Positions 24,394 through 32,972 of a DNA stretch of 64,000 bases are shown here, one piece after another. Under the pieces are notes generated by a model. The model searched no databases. It was not told the origin of the DNA and saw only the letters and a program-made list of their open reading frames with translations. The position numbers and the translations under genes were made by a program. Each line of letters begins with the position of its first letter. Positions within the stretch are counted from its first letter, which is position 1. This DNA comes from Chitinophagaceae bacterium (GTDB lineage Bacteria; Bacteroidota; Bacteroidia; Chitinophagales; UBA10324). Where the stretch lies: positions 310,001 through 374,000 of the forward strand of contig JADKFU010000002.1 in assembly GCA_016717285.1 (NCBI GenBank). The letters run 5' to 3'.

Positions 24394-26529
24394 ATGAAAA
24401 AGTTTTTTTCTCTTTCAGCATGCTTACTGATCTTCACTGCTGCTTTCTCACAAAATCCATCATTGATTGCTGACATAAATCCGGGAAGCACAAAAAGCTC
24501 CTATCCCGACCAGATGGTAAAAATCAGCGATGGTAAATATGTATTCATAGCTGATGATGAAGTTCACGGTAAAGAGCTCTGGGTTACAGATGGTACTCCT
24601 TCCGGAACCATGCTGGTTAAGGACATGAACACAGGTTCAAAGGATGGTTATATTTTATTTGCAAAAGATGTCATCGGTGGAAAGGCTTTATTCAGCGCTG
24701 ATTACCTGGATGAAAACAATCATGCACAAACCGGTTTGTGGGCTACTGATGGCACAACAGACGGCACTGTGTTGCTATCAATTGCAGATCCTGTATTTTA
24801 TAATAATCCATCGAACTTGCGAACATATGCTGAAATGAATGGTGTACTTTATTTTCCGGCAGAATTATCATCCAACACGCAGCAGCTATGGAGAAGCGAT
24901 GGTACAGCAGCAGGAACGTGGCAGGTATCATCATTTACAGCCGGAGCCAGTGAATTAAACTGGTTTGCCGTGAACAATGGAAATATTTATTTCCGGGCCT
25001 ATGAAAATTCTCATGGACGGGAACTTTGGAAAAGCAATGGCACAACTGCAGGAACCATGATTGTGAAGGACCTCAATCCCGGTGGTGACTCTTCTCCTGA
25101 ATACATAACCGCTTATAATGGAAAGATTTATTTCAGCGCGTACCAGGGAACAGTAACGCGGTTATGGGTAACCGATGGCACTGCTGCAGGAACAGCTTTA
25201 GTGCTCGATAATGAAAGTCCTGGCATTACACTTCCGTCATTTCTTTATGTTTCAGGAAGCGATCTTTTTTTCGATGCACTTTCTCCGGGAAAAGGACTTG
25301 AGCTCTGGAAAACGGACGGCACCCATTTATCGCTGGTGAAAGATATTTTTCCGGGAGCGGAACCTTCTATGGCTGAAGACTTTACAGGCATAAATGGAAC
25401 CCTGTTTTTTTCTGCTTATGATGAAAGTGGAATTGCATTGTGGAAATCCGATGGATCTGAAACCGGTACAGTTAAAATCAGTCAGACGTCAGGAGGAGTG
25501 GAGTATGCTGATTTCACAAACGTTGATGGTGACCTGTATTATGATTTTTACAATGGTTCCACTGTTGAATTGTGGCGCACCGATGGTTCAGCCTGTCATA
25601 CCCAAATGCTGGATTTTTTTGAAGGTGGAAGTGATGAAACGAAAATCTTATTAGCTGATAATACAACGTTGTTCCTCAGTCTTACTTCATCTCAATATGG
25701 CCAGGAGCTTTGGAAGTATAAAACCTCAACAATCCCTTATCTCGAAATTTGTAATGGCTTTGATGATGATTGTAATGGAATTCCAGATGATAATCCCGTT
25801 GCAATAATTGACCCTTCGGGAACAGTGAGTGAATGTAAATCAGTTCCGGTAACACTTTCTACTGAATCCGGTAACACACTTAGCTATCAGTGGATGAAAA
25901 ACGGGAGTGATATTAATGGTGCAACAGATGCAATTTATATCACCAGCCAGGCCGGTAATTTTCAGGTAAGTGTGAATAGCTTAACAGGATGCCATGCAGC
26001 ATCTGCAACCACGCACATAAACCGCATTGCGAATCCTGAAGCGGTAATAACGCCATTGGGCAATCCTGATATTTGCCTTGCGGGTTTTGTCGATCTTAAA
26101 TTGAATGATATTGACGGTGCCTCATATGAATGGTATCGTAACAATGCGCTGCTTTCAGGAGCTACACAATCACTGTATCATGCAACGGCAACAGGATCCT
26201 ATAAAGCGAATGTGACAAATGCAGCAGGCTGTTCAAAGATTTCAAAGAAGCTGAAGGTTTCATCTTCCTGTAAAACATCGGTTGATAATGCACCTGCAGA
26301 TTTCTTACAGGTTTATCCGAATCCGGTAAGTGGCATGCTGCAGATAAATCAAAACTTTACGCCGGATGGTGAGCTTCGGATTTACAATATGTTGGGACAA
26401 CTTGTAATGTTAAAATCTTTTGATTCACCAACCATGCTACTTGATGTTTCGCAATTTTCAAGAGGCATTTATGTAATTCAATTGAAAAATGTAGAAGGAA
26501 TAAAGCAGGCAAAGTTTGTTAAGGAATAA
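24394..26529 (+). CDS. ELWxxDGT-repeat secreted protein with MopE-like motif and T9SS domain
   Basis: A 711-residue protein. The ATG at 24394 starts the signal peptide MKKFFSLSACLLIFTAAFSQ; a GTG two codons earlier is ignored. Residues about 25-445 contain eight to nine repeats with a core such as ELWVTDGTPSGT, LWRSDGTAAGT or LWKSDGSETGT, about 47-50 residues apart, the ELWxxDGT family that forms a propeller. Next is a cysteine/aspartate motif, CNGFDDDCNGIPDDN (about 453-467), as in MopE-type copper-binding segments. Two Ig-like domains follow, then a type A T9SS sorting domain from LQVYPNPVSG to FVKE. It should be exported and anchored. Propeller ligand and metal binding are inferences. Confidence 0.92.
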   Translation: MKKFFSLSACLLIFTAAFSQNPSLIADINPGSTKSSYPDQMVKISDGKYVFIADDEVHGKELWVTDGTPSGTMLVKDMNTGSKDGYILFAKDVIGGKALFSADYLDENNHAQTGLWATDGTTDGTVLLSIADPVFYNNPSNLRTYAEMNGVLYFPAELSSNTQQLWRSDGTAAGTWQVSSFTAGASELNWFAVNNGNIYFRAYENSHGRELWKSNGTTAGTMIVKDLNPGGDSSPEYITAYNGKIYFSAYQGTVTRLWVTDGTAAGTALVLDNESPGITLPSFLYVSGSDLFFDALSPGKGLELWKTDGTHLSLVKDIFPGAEPSMAEDFTGINGTLFFSAYDESGIALWKSDGSETGTVKISQTSGGVEYADFTNVDGDLYYDFYNGSTVELWRTDGSACHTQMLDFFEGGSDETKILLADNTTLFLSLTSSQYGQELWKYKTSTIPYLEICNGFDDDCNGIPDDNPVAIIDPSGTVSECKSVPVTLSTESGNTLSYQWMKNGSDINGATDAIYITSQAGNFQVSVNSLTGCHAASATTHINRIANPEAVITPLGNPDICLAGFVDLKLNDIDGASYEWYRNNALLSGATQSLYHATATGSYKANVTNAAGCSKISKKLKVSSSCKTSVDNAPADFLQVYPNPVSGMLQINQNFTPDGELRIYNMLGQLVMLKSFDSPTMLLDVSQFSRGIYVIQLKNVEGIKQAKFVKE

Positions 26530-26664
26530 TGCGTTTGCATTATTTCACCTCTTCTATATTCTGTAGCATAGTTTAAATAAATTGTGCTGAAATTACTGAA
26601 ACGCACAGTTACCATGAAGTTCTATGAACCCCAAATTCTTTAAAAATTAATTCTCTCTTTCAAA

Positions 26665-26705
26665 TAAAAATGACAGCACAAATTAAGCTGCGCTGTCATT
26701 TTTAT
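26665..26705. terminator. Bidirectional terminator between convergent genes
   Basis: AAAAATGACAGC and GCTGTCATTTTT form a 12-bp stem with A/T tracts on both sides around a loop of about 16 bases. It lies between the ELWxxDGT gene (plus) and the OmpA-like gene (minus) and can serve both. Confidence 0.85.
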
Positions 26706-26725
26706 ACAATTTTTTATGCAGACAG

Positions 26726-28075
26726 TTATTGCCTGAATTTAAGTTCCACCCTTCTGTTTGCTGCCCTTCCTGCAGGCGTAGTATTGTCAGCAACGGGTTG
26801 TGTTTCACCAAAACCCTGCGAAGTGAGTCGGGCTGCATCAATTCCTTTCTTTATCAATTGATTTTTTACTGCTGCAGCGCGATCTTCCGATAGCTTTTGA
26901 TTTGCTTCATCTTTTCCGGCATCATCGGTATGTCCGTTAATCTCCATTTTAAGATCAGGATACTTGTTCAAATAATCAATTAACGGAACCAATGAACCAA
27001 TGGCCTTAGAAGTCAATTGAGCACTTCCGCTTACAAACTGAATATTCGACGCGCTGAATTTTTCTACAGCAGGGCAACCACCGTTTTCAACCACACCTGC
27101 AATTGTTGGACATGCGTCATCCGGATCAAGAATGCCATCAGTATCGGAATCCGGTATCGGGCAACCGTTATAAGCAGCTACGCCAGGCACAGTTGGGCAC
27201 TGGTCTTGTTCATCGTTGAAACTATCTCCATCCGAATCCGGAATGGGACAACCCTTGTATTTTTCAAGTCCTGCCACTGAAGGGCATTCATCATCCGGAT
27301 CCAATACGCCGTCGCTATCAGAATCAGGTATCGGACAACCTTCATAGGCAACCACACCAGCAACATAAGGACACTTATCGGAGGGATCAATCACTCCATC
27401 GCTGTCGGAATCGGCCGGAGGAGGTGGAGGAGGTGGGATATACTTTTCACCTTTGCCAAAAATTCTGACTGAAATAGTTAATTGCACTCCCTGGTTATAA
27501 TTGCCTTGTGAGCCTGTAAGATTTTTATCCAGTTTGTTAAATCCATGCATGTATCGTGCTTGCAAGGAAATCTCATTTCGTGGGAAAATTTCCACACCTG
27601 CAGTTGCGGCATAATCAATGTTGTTGAGATCACCACTATTATCTCCTTCAATTTCATTTCCGATTTTTTGTCTTGCAGTTAATAAATAATCCAGTTGCGG
27701 ACCCGCAAAGACAGCAAATTTTTCATTGATATCATATTTTAATAAGACTGGTAGCGAAGCGTAATATAAAAGTTGACGACGGTCAAAATCACTGTTGAGA
27801 TCATTGGTAATCGTTCCTCCCATGATAGAATACATCAATTGAGGTTGCAGAAAAAGTCTGGTGGTAAACGGGTAATTTACAAATGCGCCACCTGTAAACG
27901 AAGGGCGACCTTTTGATCCCGAATAATCAGGATAATCTTTCAGTTGAATCCAGGAATAAGTGCCACCGACCAGAAATCCTCCGGAGGGAGTATAGTTTCC
28001 CGGTTTTGGTTGCGCCTTTAAAACGGTGGCTGTTATCAATAGCAAAAGACAGGTGTGCTTAAAGAAGTTTTTCAT
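26726..28075 (-). CDS. OmpA-family outer membrane protein with TSP3-like repeats
   Basis: A 449-residue protein. Signal peptide about 1-21. An N-terminal beta-barrel of the PorT/OmpW-like type (about 25-210) contains GGFLVGGTYSW and ends in QLTISVRIFGKG. A proline linker (PPPPPPP) leads to four thrombospondin type 3-like calcium-binding repeats, each with DSDxDGxxDPxDxCP (about 222-330). The C-terminal OmpA domain (about 340-449) carries the peptidoglycan-binding word NGHTDDAGKDEANQKLSEDR and ends ANRRVELKFR. It links the outer membrane to peptidoglycan. Similar proteins are abundant in Bacteroidota, and some belong to gliding or T9SS loci; no direct link can be claimed here. It is convergent with the ELWxxDGT gene. 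Confidence 0.93.
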   Translation of the reverse strand: MKNFFKHTCLLLLITATVLKAQPKPGNYTPSGGFLVGGTYSWIQLKDYPDYSGSKGRPSFTGGAFVNYPFTTRLFLQPQLMYSIMGGTITNDLNSDFDRRQLLYYASLPVLLKYDINEKFAVFAGPQLDYLLTARQKIGNEIEGDNSGDLNNIDYAATAGVEIFPRNEISLQARYMHGFNKLDKNLTGSQGNYNQGVQLTISVRIFGKGEKYIPPPPPPPADSDSDGVIDPSDKCPYVAGVVAYEGCPIPDSDSDGVLDPDDECPSVAGLEKYKGCPIPDSDGDSFNDEQDQCPTVPGVAAYNGCPIPDSDTDGILDPDDACPTIAGVVENGGCPAVEKFSASNIQFVSGSAQLTSKAIGSLVPLIDYLNKYPDLKMEINGHTDDAGKDEANQKLSEDRAAAVKNQLIKKGIDAARLTSQGFGETQPVADNTTPAGRAANRRVELKFRQ

Positions 28076-28429
28076 AAAATTATTTTTGGTTGAAGAGATA
28101 GATTAAATCTCTTTACAATTTTTACGCTAAAAATTCAAGGATGGCCGGATTCCGTTTTTCTTTTGAGAAAAAGGTGTGTTCCGTAAGCAACTGATTGCTT
28201 TCACAAATTCAGTACATTATATGCGCTTTGACTTTTTATTGAACATTAATGTCTGAAATTGAATGCCTGGAAATATCTTTTGCCGCATCGCATGCAATTG
28301 TATCACTCACAGCGACCTTGATTATATTTACGGCTGCATAAAAGGTTTTCTGAAATAAGCATGCAATGACTTCTGCTGCAGTTATCCATTATACACTCAT
28401 TTTTTTGTTGTCTTAAAAAAATTAAGCTC
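28076..28429. other. Divergent intergenic gap, no gene seen
   Basis: 354 bases between two divergent starts. Only a weak hairpin (AGAGATAGATTAAATCTCTT, near 28095) and AT-rich sequence are visible. A TAnnTTTG element with a good partner was not found on either strand. The promoters of both flanking genes must lie here. Confidence 0.5.
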
Positions 28430-29209
28430 ATGTACGAAACTATTCTCTTTGAAATTAAGGATGGCAAAGCAATCATTACGCTCAATCGTCCCGAGGTCTA
28501 CAACGCTTTCAATGATCAATTGAGAAAAGAGTTACTCGATGCATTGAAGGAGGCTGAAAAAAATGCAGCAGTGCGCGTTGTGATGATCACCGGTGCCGGC
28601 AAAGCTTTTTGTTCCGGCCAGGATTTAAAGGAAGTAATGGCAAATCCTAATCGCAATATTTCTGAATCACTGCACAAAGGTTATAATCCCATCATCAAAC
28701 AAATGCGGAATATGCCGAAACCCATCATCTGCAGATTGAATGGTGTTGCAGCAGGAGCAGGATGTTCGCTGGCGCTGGCCTGCGATCTCATCATTGCTTC
28801 GGAAGAGGCTTCACTTTCAGAAATTTTTATCAATATCGGATTGGTGCTCGATTCCGGGTCGGCTTATTTTCTTCCCCGGCTTGTTGGTTCGGCATTGGCA
28901 TTTGAACTTGCCACAACAGGAAGAAAAATTCCAGCTAAGGAAGCCGCTGCCATTGGGTTGATCAATAAAGCAGTTCCTATGGATCAACTGGATGCTGCAC
29001 TGGAAGAAGTAACAAATTATTTTGCCAACGCACCTACCAAAGCAATCGGACTGATGAAAAAAATGCTGAACAAATCAATGCAAAATGATTTGGATGGAAT
29101 GCTTGATTATGAAGCGTATTGCCAGGATATTGCCGCGGCTACTGCGGATAGTAAAGAAGGTATTACCGCTTTTCTGCAAAAGCGTAAACCACAATTTAAA
29201 GGAGAATGA
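28430..29209 (+). CDS. Enoyl-CoA hydratase/isomerase family protein, PaaG-like
   Basis: A 259-residue crotonase-fold enzyme of full length. The oxyanion-hole segments are visible in AGKAFCSGQDLKEV and AAGAGCSLALACDLI. The segment IGLVLDSGSAYFLPRLVG keeps the Asp typical of PaaG (epoxyphenylacetyl-CoA isomerase) in place of the Glu of ordinary hydratases. The C-terminal helix carries the usual MKKMLNKSMQNDLDGMLDYE region. It should act on CoA thioesters in the cytoplasm, either in phenylacetate degradation or in a beta-oxidation side path. No other paa genes are in the window, so the exact substrate is uncertain. It is monocistronic by spacing; gldB follows after 148 bases containing REP-like words. 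Confidence 0.9.
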   Translation: MYETILFEIKDGKAIITLNRPEVYNAFNDQLRKELLDALKEAEKNAAVRVVMITGAGKAFCSGQDLKEVMANPNRNISESLHKGYNPIIKQMRNMPKPIICRLNGVAAGAGCSLALACDLIIASEEASLSEIFINIGLVLDSGSAYFLPRLVGSALAFELATTGRKIPAKEAAAIGLINKAVPMDQLDAALEEVTNYFANAPTKAIGLMKKMLNKSMQNDLDGMLDYEAYCQDIAAATADSKEGITAFLQKRKPQFKGE

Positions 29210-29280
29210 AATACACTTTGAGGCTATTATTAAATCTTAATTTGCCTTCCATTCAAATTCCAATAGGTAGATACCCTTCA

Positions 29281-29340
29281 GCTTCGCTAAAAATTCTCGT
29301 ACTGCGTGAGCGCACGCTGAGCGGAGTCGAAGCGGCGCGG
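29281..29340. repeat. REP-like word pair upstream of gldB
   Basis: CTTCGCTAAAAATTCTCG and CGCTGAGCGGAGTCGAAGCG are variants of the CCCTTCGAC...CTCAGGG dispersed repeat seen at 5.6-6.1 kb and near the left edge. It is non-coding and lies just upstream of the gldB frame. Confidence 0.45.
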
Positions 29341-29357
29341 GATTAAAAACAAGTCTG

Positions 29358-30434
29358 ATGGATCATTTCATTGTAATCAAATTAGAAAAGTTGAAGGCAT
29401 CGAAAAAAAAATCAGATTTTTTTTCCTGTAGCATTTTATTTTTTGCGTTGCTGTTTTTCATCGCGTCCTGTAATACAACCCATACGCCTGACATTTCAAA
29501 CATACAGGTTGAATTGAAATTGAATCGTTTTGACAAAGATTTGTTTTCCCTTACTGATTCCGGATACAATGTTCAGATTGATTCACTCTTGAAAAAATAC
29601 CCAATTCTGTTTCCTTTTTATTTCAGGGAAATAGGAGGGTGGAACATTGCTGCGGATTCCGGTACAGCATGGAAAGACAGCATTTGGAATTATGTACAGT
29701 CATCTTATTCACAGGCGTTGTATGATTCCACATTGCTGCGTTTTAATGATCTTTCAGATTTTGAAAAAGAGCTGCAGCAGGCATTTCGGTATTATAAATT
29801 CTATTTTCCTCAAGCTCTTATTCCGGAAGTGAATACGCTTATTAATGCACCACCTGCTTTTACGGTCGGCAATGAAGTTCTTTGTATCAGTCTGGATAAA
29901 TACTTAGGTCCGTCTTCCGCATTTTATTTGTATGAAACTGAACCCATTCCCAACTACTTGCTGCGACGATTCAAACCTGAATTCATGGTTTCCAACTGTA
30001 TGCATGTGATGGCAACCGCAAATTTTGAATTCAGCATGTCTGGAAAAAAATTGTTGGATGCTATGATCTACAATGGAAAAATTCTTTTTCTCAAACAACA
30101 AGTGTTGCCTCTTTCGGCGGACTCTGTTATCAACGGCTTTCAGGCAATTGATTTAGAATGGTGTGTGGACAATGAACCCGAGATCTGGAAATTTTTTATC
30201 GAAAAAAAATTGCTGTACAATCCTGATCCGCTTGAATTTTCAAAGTATGTTACAGAAGGACCTTCCACATCCGGCATGCCTCAGGCATCTCCTGGAAATA
30301 TTGGAAGCTGGGTTGGGTGGAGAATTGTTGAGGCTTACATGAAAAAAAATCCTTCGGTCACGTTACAGCAATTGATGGAGGAACAGGATGCACAGAAAAT
30401 ATTAACCGCTTCAAAATATAAACCCACGAGATGA
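29358..30434 (+). CDS. gldB: Gliding motility lipoprotein GldB-like
   Basis: A 358-residue lipoprotein. A charged N-terminal stretch is followed by the signal segment SCSILFFALLFFIASC, with the lipid-modified Cys38; a shorter start is possible but none is better placed. Features that recall GldB are the early VELKLNRFDKDLFSL, the central IPNYLLRRFKPEFMVSNCMH region and the C-terminal GMPQASPGNIGSWVGWRIVEAYM. GldB is required for gliding in Flavobacterium johnsoniae and is stably associated with T9SS-gliding organisms; its exact role in the machinery is not settled. It belongs with the gldJ, porP/sprF, porU and porV genes found at 49-57 kb. It stands alone here and is followed by a repeat-rich gap. 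Confidence 0.9.
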   Translation: MDHFIVIKLEKLKASKKKSDFFSCSILFFALLFFIASCNTTHTPDISNIQVELKLNRFDKDLFSLTDSGYNVQIDSLLKKYPILFPFYFREIGGWNIAADSGTAWKDSIWNYVQSSYSQALYDSTLLRFNDLSDFEKELQQAFRYYKFYFPQALIPEVNTLINAPPAFTVGNEVLCISLDKYLGPSSAFYLYETEPIPNYLLRRFKPEFMVSNCMHVMATANFEFSMSGKKLLDAMIYNGKILFLKQQVLPLSADSVINGFQAIDLEWCVDNEPEIWKFFIEKKLLYNPDPLEFSKYVTEGPSTSGMPQASPGNIGSWVGWRIVEAYMKKNPSVTLQQLMEEQDAQKILTASKYKPTR

Positions 30435-30634
30435 TTTTAGTGCACAATGCTTCTATTGAAACACTTTAGAAAGTCAATCATGCTGCTAACAGAAAACCAT
30501 TACAGGCGTCGCCGGAACCATTAAACCATTAAACCATTTAATCATTTAACAATTTAACCATTCTCAAATAGTTACCTTCATTTTCCAATTTCTTCTCTTA
30601 GTTTTACATTTACCGAAAAAATAATTATCATTTT
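30435..30634. repeat. AT-rich gap with degenerate 9-bp repeats
   Basis: Between gldB and the oxygenase gene, roughly 30520-30562 is a run of ACCATTAA/ACCATTTA-type words (about six copies). Otherwise it is AT-rich and without a gene. Confidence 0.5.
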
Positions 30635-31588
30635 ATGGAGCACGTACCTGTTGTTGACTTGTCAGATTTTCTTTCCGGCACACCGGAAAAGAAAAGGAAT
30701 TTCGTAAAGGAACTTGGCGATGCATATCACGAAGTTGGATTTGTTACTGTAAAAAATCATGGTATCAGCGATAAGATGATTGAAGAATTGTATCGCGAGG
30801 TGAAAGCATTTTTTTCAATGCCTGATGAAATTAAATTTAAGTATGAGAAGCCGGAGTTGGCAGGTCAGCGTGGTTATACATCTTTTGGAAGGGAACATGC
30901 GAAAGGAAGCAAGGTTGCTGACCTCAAAGAATTCTTTCAGTTTGGACAGATGGTGACGGATGAAGATCCGATCCGCAAGGAATATCCTGACAATGTTTGG
31001 GTTTCAGAATTGCCTGGTTTCAATGAAGTGAACATTAATGCTTACAGAAGTTTTGAAATAGCAGGTGCACATCTGATGCGCGCCATTGCCATCTACCTTG
31101 AATTGCCGGAAATTTATTTTGATAAAAAAATTCACAATGGCAACAGTATCCTGCGTGCAATTCATTATCCGCCAATAACCGGCGATCCGAAATCCGCTTT
31201 ACGTGCTGAACAGCATGAAGACATCAACCTCATCACGTTGCTGGTAGGTGCTTCAGCAGAAGGACTTGAAATTTTTACACGCCAGGATGAATGGATGCCT
31301 GTAACAGCAATGCCCGGACAGATTGTAGTGAATGTTGGTGATATGCTGCAACGGCTAACCAACGACCGGTTGAAGTCAACCACGCATCGTGTTGTAAATC
31401 CACCCAGGGAATTATTTGGCACCTCCCGTTATTCCATTCCGTTTTTTCTGCACCCGCGTTCTGAAATGCGTTTGGACTGCCTCGGTTCCTGTATCTCGCT
31501 CGAAAATTCGCGCAAGTACGATCCTATTTCCGCCGGCGAATACCTTGATGAACGATTGATTGAAATTGGTTTGAAAAAAAGCAAATGA
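30635..31588 (+). CDS. 2-oxoglutarate/Fe(II)-dependent dioxygenase, isopenicillin N synthase-like
   Basis: A 317-residue cytoplasmic non-heme iron enzyme of full length. The N-terminal DIOX_N domain spans about 4-115 (VPVVDLSDF; GFVTVKNHGI). The catalytic jelly roll shows the iron triad His194-x-Asp196...His251 (AEQHEDINLI; KSTTHRVV) and the 2-oxoglutarate-binding Arg265-x-Ser267 (GTSRYSIPF). It therefore probably couples 2-oxoglutarate decarboxylation to hydroxylation or ring formation on a small molecule; some members use no 2-oxoglutarate. The substrate is not predictable. It is followed after seven bases by chrA, so the two form an operon, but a functional link between them is not obvious. 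Confidence 0.92.
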   Translation: MEHVPVVDLSDFLSGTPEKKRNFVKELGDAYHEVGFVTVKNHGISDKMIEELYREVKAFFSMPDEIKFKYEKPELAGQRGYTSFGREHAKGSKVADLKEFFQFGQMVTDEDPIRKEYPDNVWVSELPGFNEVNINAYRSFEIAGAHLMRAIAIYLELPEIYFDKKIHNGNSILRAIHYPPITGDPKSALRAEQHEDINLITLLVGASAEGLEIFTRQDEWMPVTAMPGQIVVNVGDMLQRLTNDRLKSTTHRVVNPPRELFGTSRYSIPFFLHPRSEMRLDCLGSCISLENSRKYDPISAGEYLDERLIEIGLKKSK

Positions 31589-31595
31589 TCAGCAT

Positions 31596-32822
31596 ATGAG
31601 GCCCAGGGCCCTGATCTATCTTAAAGACATATTCCTGGTTGCGATCACTTCTTTTGGTGGTCCGCAAGGTCATTTGGCGGTGATGAATAATATTTTAGTG
31701 GATAAACGCCGCTATTTTACGCATGATGAATTGCTCGAAGTAAATGCGCTTTGCCAGATGTTGCCCGGCCCGGCTTCCACGCAAACAATAATTGTTCTTA
31801 CACAGAAGAAATGGAATGTGCTGATGGCGATCCTGGCTTTATTGGTGTGGATTCTTCCGGCTTCCCTATTAATGTCGTTGCTCGTTGCGGTGTTTTCAAC
31901 TTTTGAAACACGCAATATGCCAACTGATTTTCTGATGTTCATTCAACCGATGGCTATTGGCGTAATTGCTCATTCCGGATTTAAAATGGGCCTGAATGTA
32001 ATTGGTAACAGAACAGGTTTTTCTATCATGCTCCTTGCTATTGCCGCGGCGCTTTCCATCACCACGCCATGGACCTTTCCACTTGTTTTACTTGGAGCAG
32101 CTATAGTAACCAACATCACGCATAAAGAGAAAGAAGGAGATGTTTATCCGTTTTTATTTCAACAGCAATCACCTCTGACAAGTGATTTAGAAATGGTAAA
32201 ATGGAAGCATGCTTATCGTGGTGTAGCGATTTTTTTTGCTGTATTTATTTTGGCAGGTACACTTGCCCTTGTCACTAAAGGAAAGCCGTTTGTGCTGTTT
32301 GAAAATTTCTTCCGGTTTGGCGCACTCACATTTGGTGGTGGAAGTGTGCTGGTGCCCATGATGTTTGAGCAATTTGTAAAGCACCATCATTATATTTCTG
32401 CAACAGATTTTCTTTCAGGACTTGCAATCAACCAGGCGTTGCCCGGGCCTTCCTTCGCGTTAGCTGCATTTACAGGAGGTATGGCGTTGAAAGGCATGGG
32501 AGCCACCTCGCAATTTGCCGGTTGTGTAATTGGTATTGTTGCCATCTTTTTACCGGGTACATTGATTGCATTTATTGTTTATCCTTTCTGGCAATATGCA
32601 AAGAGCTTTGTGTTCGTAAGGAAATCGCTGATAGGTATAAATGCCGCATCGGTGGGCCTGGTCTTAGCCGCGGCCGTAATTCTATATTCCAATCTTCAGT
32701 TTCTATGGATTAACATGGCTGTGGTCGTGCTTACTTTTTTACTCCTTGAATTTACTAAAATCAAAGCACCTTTACTGGTGTTGCTTGCACTGCTGGCCGG
32801 CATTGTTTATTCCAAAATTTGA
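31596..32822 (+). CDS. chrA: Chromate transporter
   Basis: A 408-residue membrane protein made of two CHR domains. The first starts with FLVAITSFGGPQGHLAVMNN and the second with FFRFGALTFGGGSVLVPMMFE near residue 235. Each also has an LPGP or ALPGP segment (LCQMLPGPASTQT; NQALPGPSFALAA). About 10-12 hydrophobic segments are visible. ChrA exports chromate by a proton-linked process in characterised members; many homologues in environmental bacteria have not been tested, so sulfate-like or other oxyanions are possible. It is co-transcribed with the oxygenase gene seven bases upstream. No chrB-type regulator is present. Confidence 0.95.
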   Translation: MRPRALIYLKDIFLVAITSFGGPQGHLAVMNNILVDKRRYFTHDELLEVNALCQMLPGPASTQTIIVLTQKKWNVLMAILALLVWILPASLLMSLLVAVFSTFETRNMPTDFLMFIQPMAIGVIAHSGFKMGLNVIGNRTGFSIMLLAIAAALSITTPWTFPLVLLGAAIVTNITHKEKEGDVYPFLFQQQSPLTSDLEMVKWKHAYRGVAIFFAVFILAGTLALVTKGKPFVLFENFFRFGALTFGGGSVLVPMMFEQFVKHHHYISATDFLSGLAINQALPGPSFALAAFTGGMALKGMGATSQFAGCVIGIVAIFLPGTLIAFIVYPFWQYAKSFVFVRKSLIGINAASVGLVLAAAVILYSNLQFLWINMAVVVLTFLLLEFTKIKAPLLVLLALLAGIVYSKI

Positions 32823-32936
32823 GCGCAAAATTCTGTAGATATATACTAAGTTTACTGTTAAATACATTCCTGCAATAAAAGAGGTCATTATTGTCAAGCA
32901 TGAATTGAATTATTGTCGGAAAGAAGTATTGGAAAT

Positions 32937-32944
32937 TGACTTTG
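32937..32944 (+). promoter_or_regulatory. Weak -7-like element before the first GEVED gene
   Basis: TGACTTTG differs from TAnnTTTG by one base and lies about 30 bases before the start at 32973, in a 150-base gap after chrA. It is tentative. Confidence 0.2.
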
Positions 32945-32972
32945 CCACCAACCATTTAAAAAACTTCAACAC

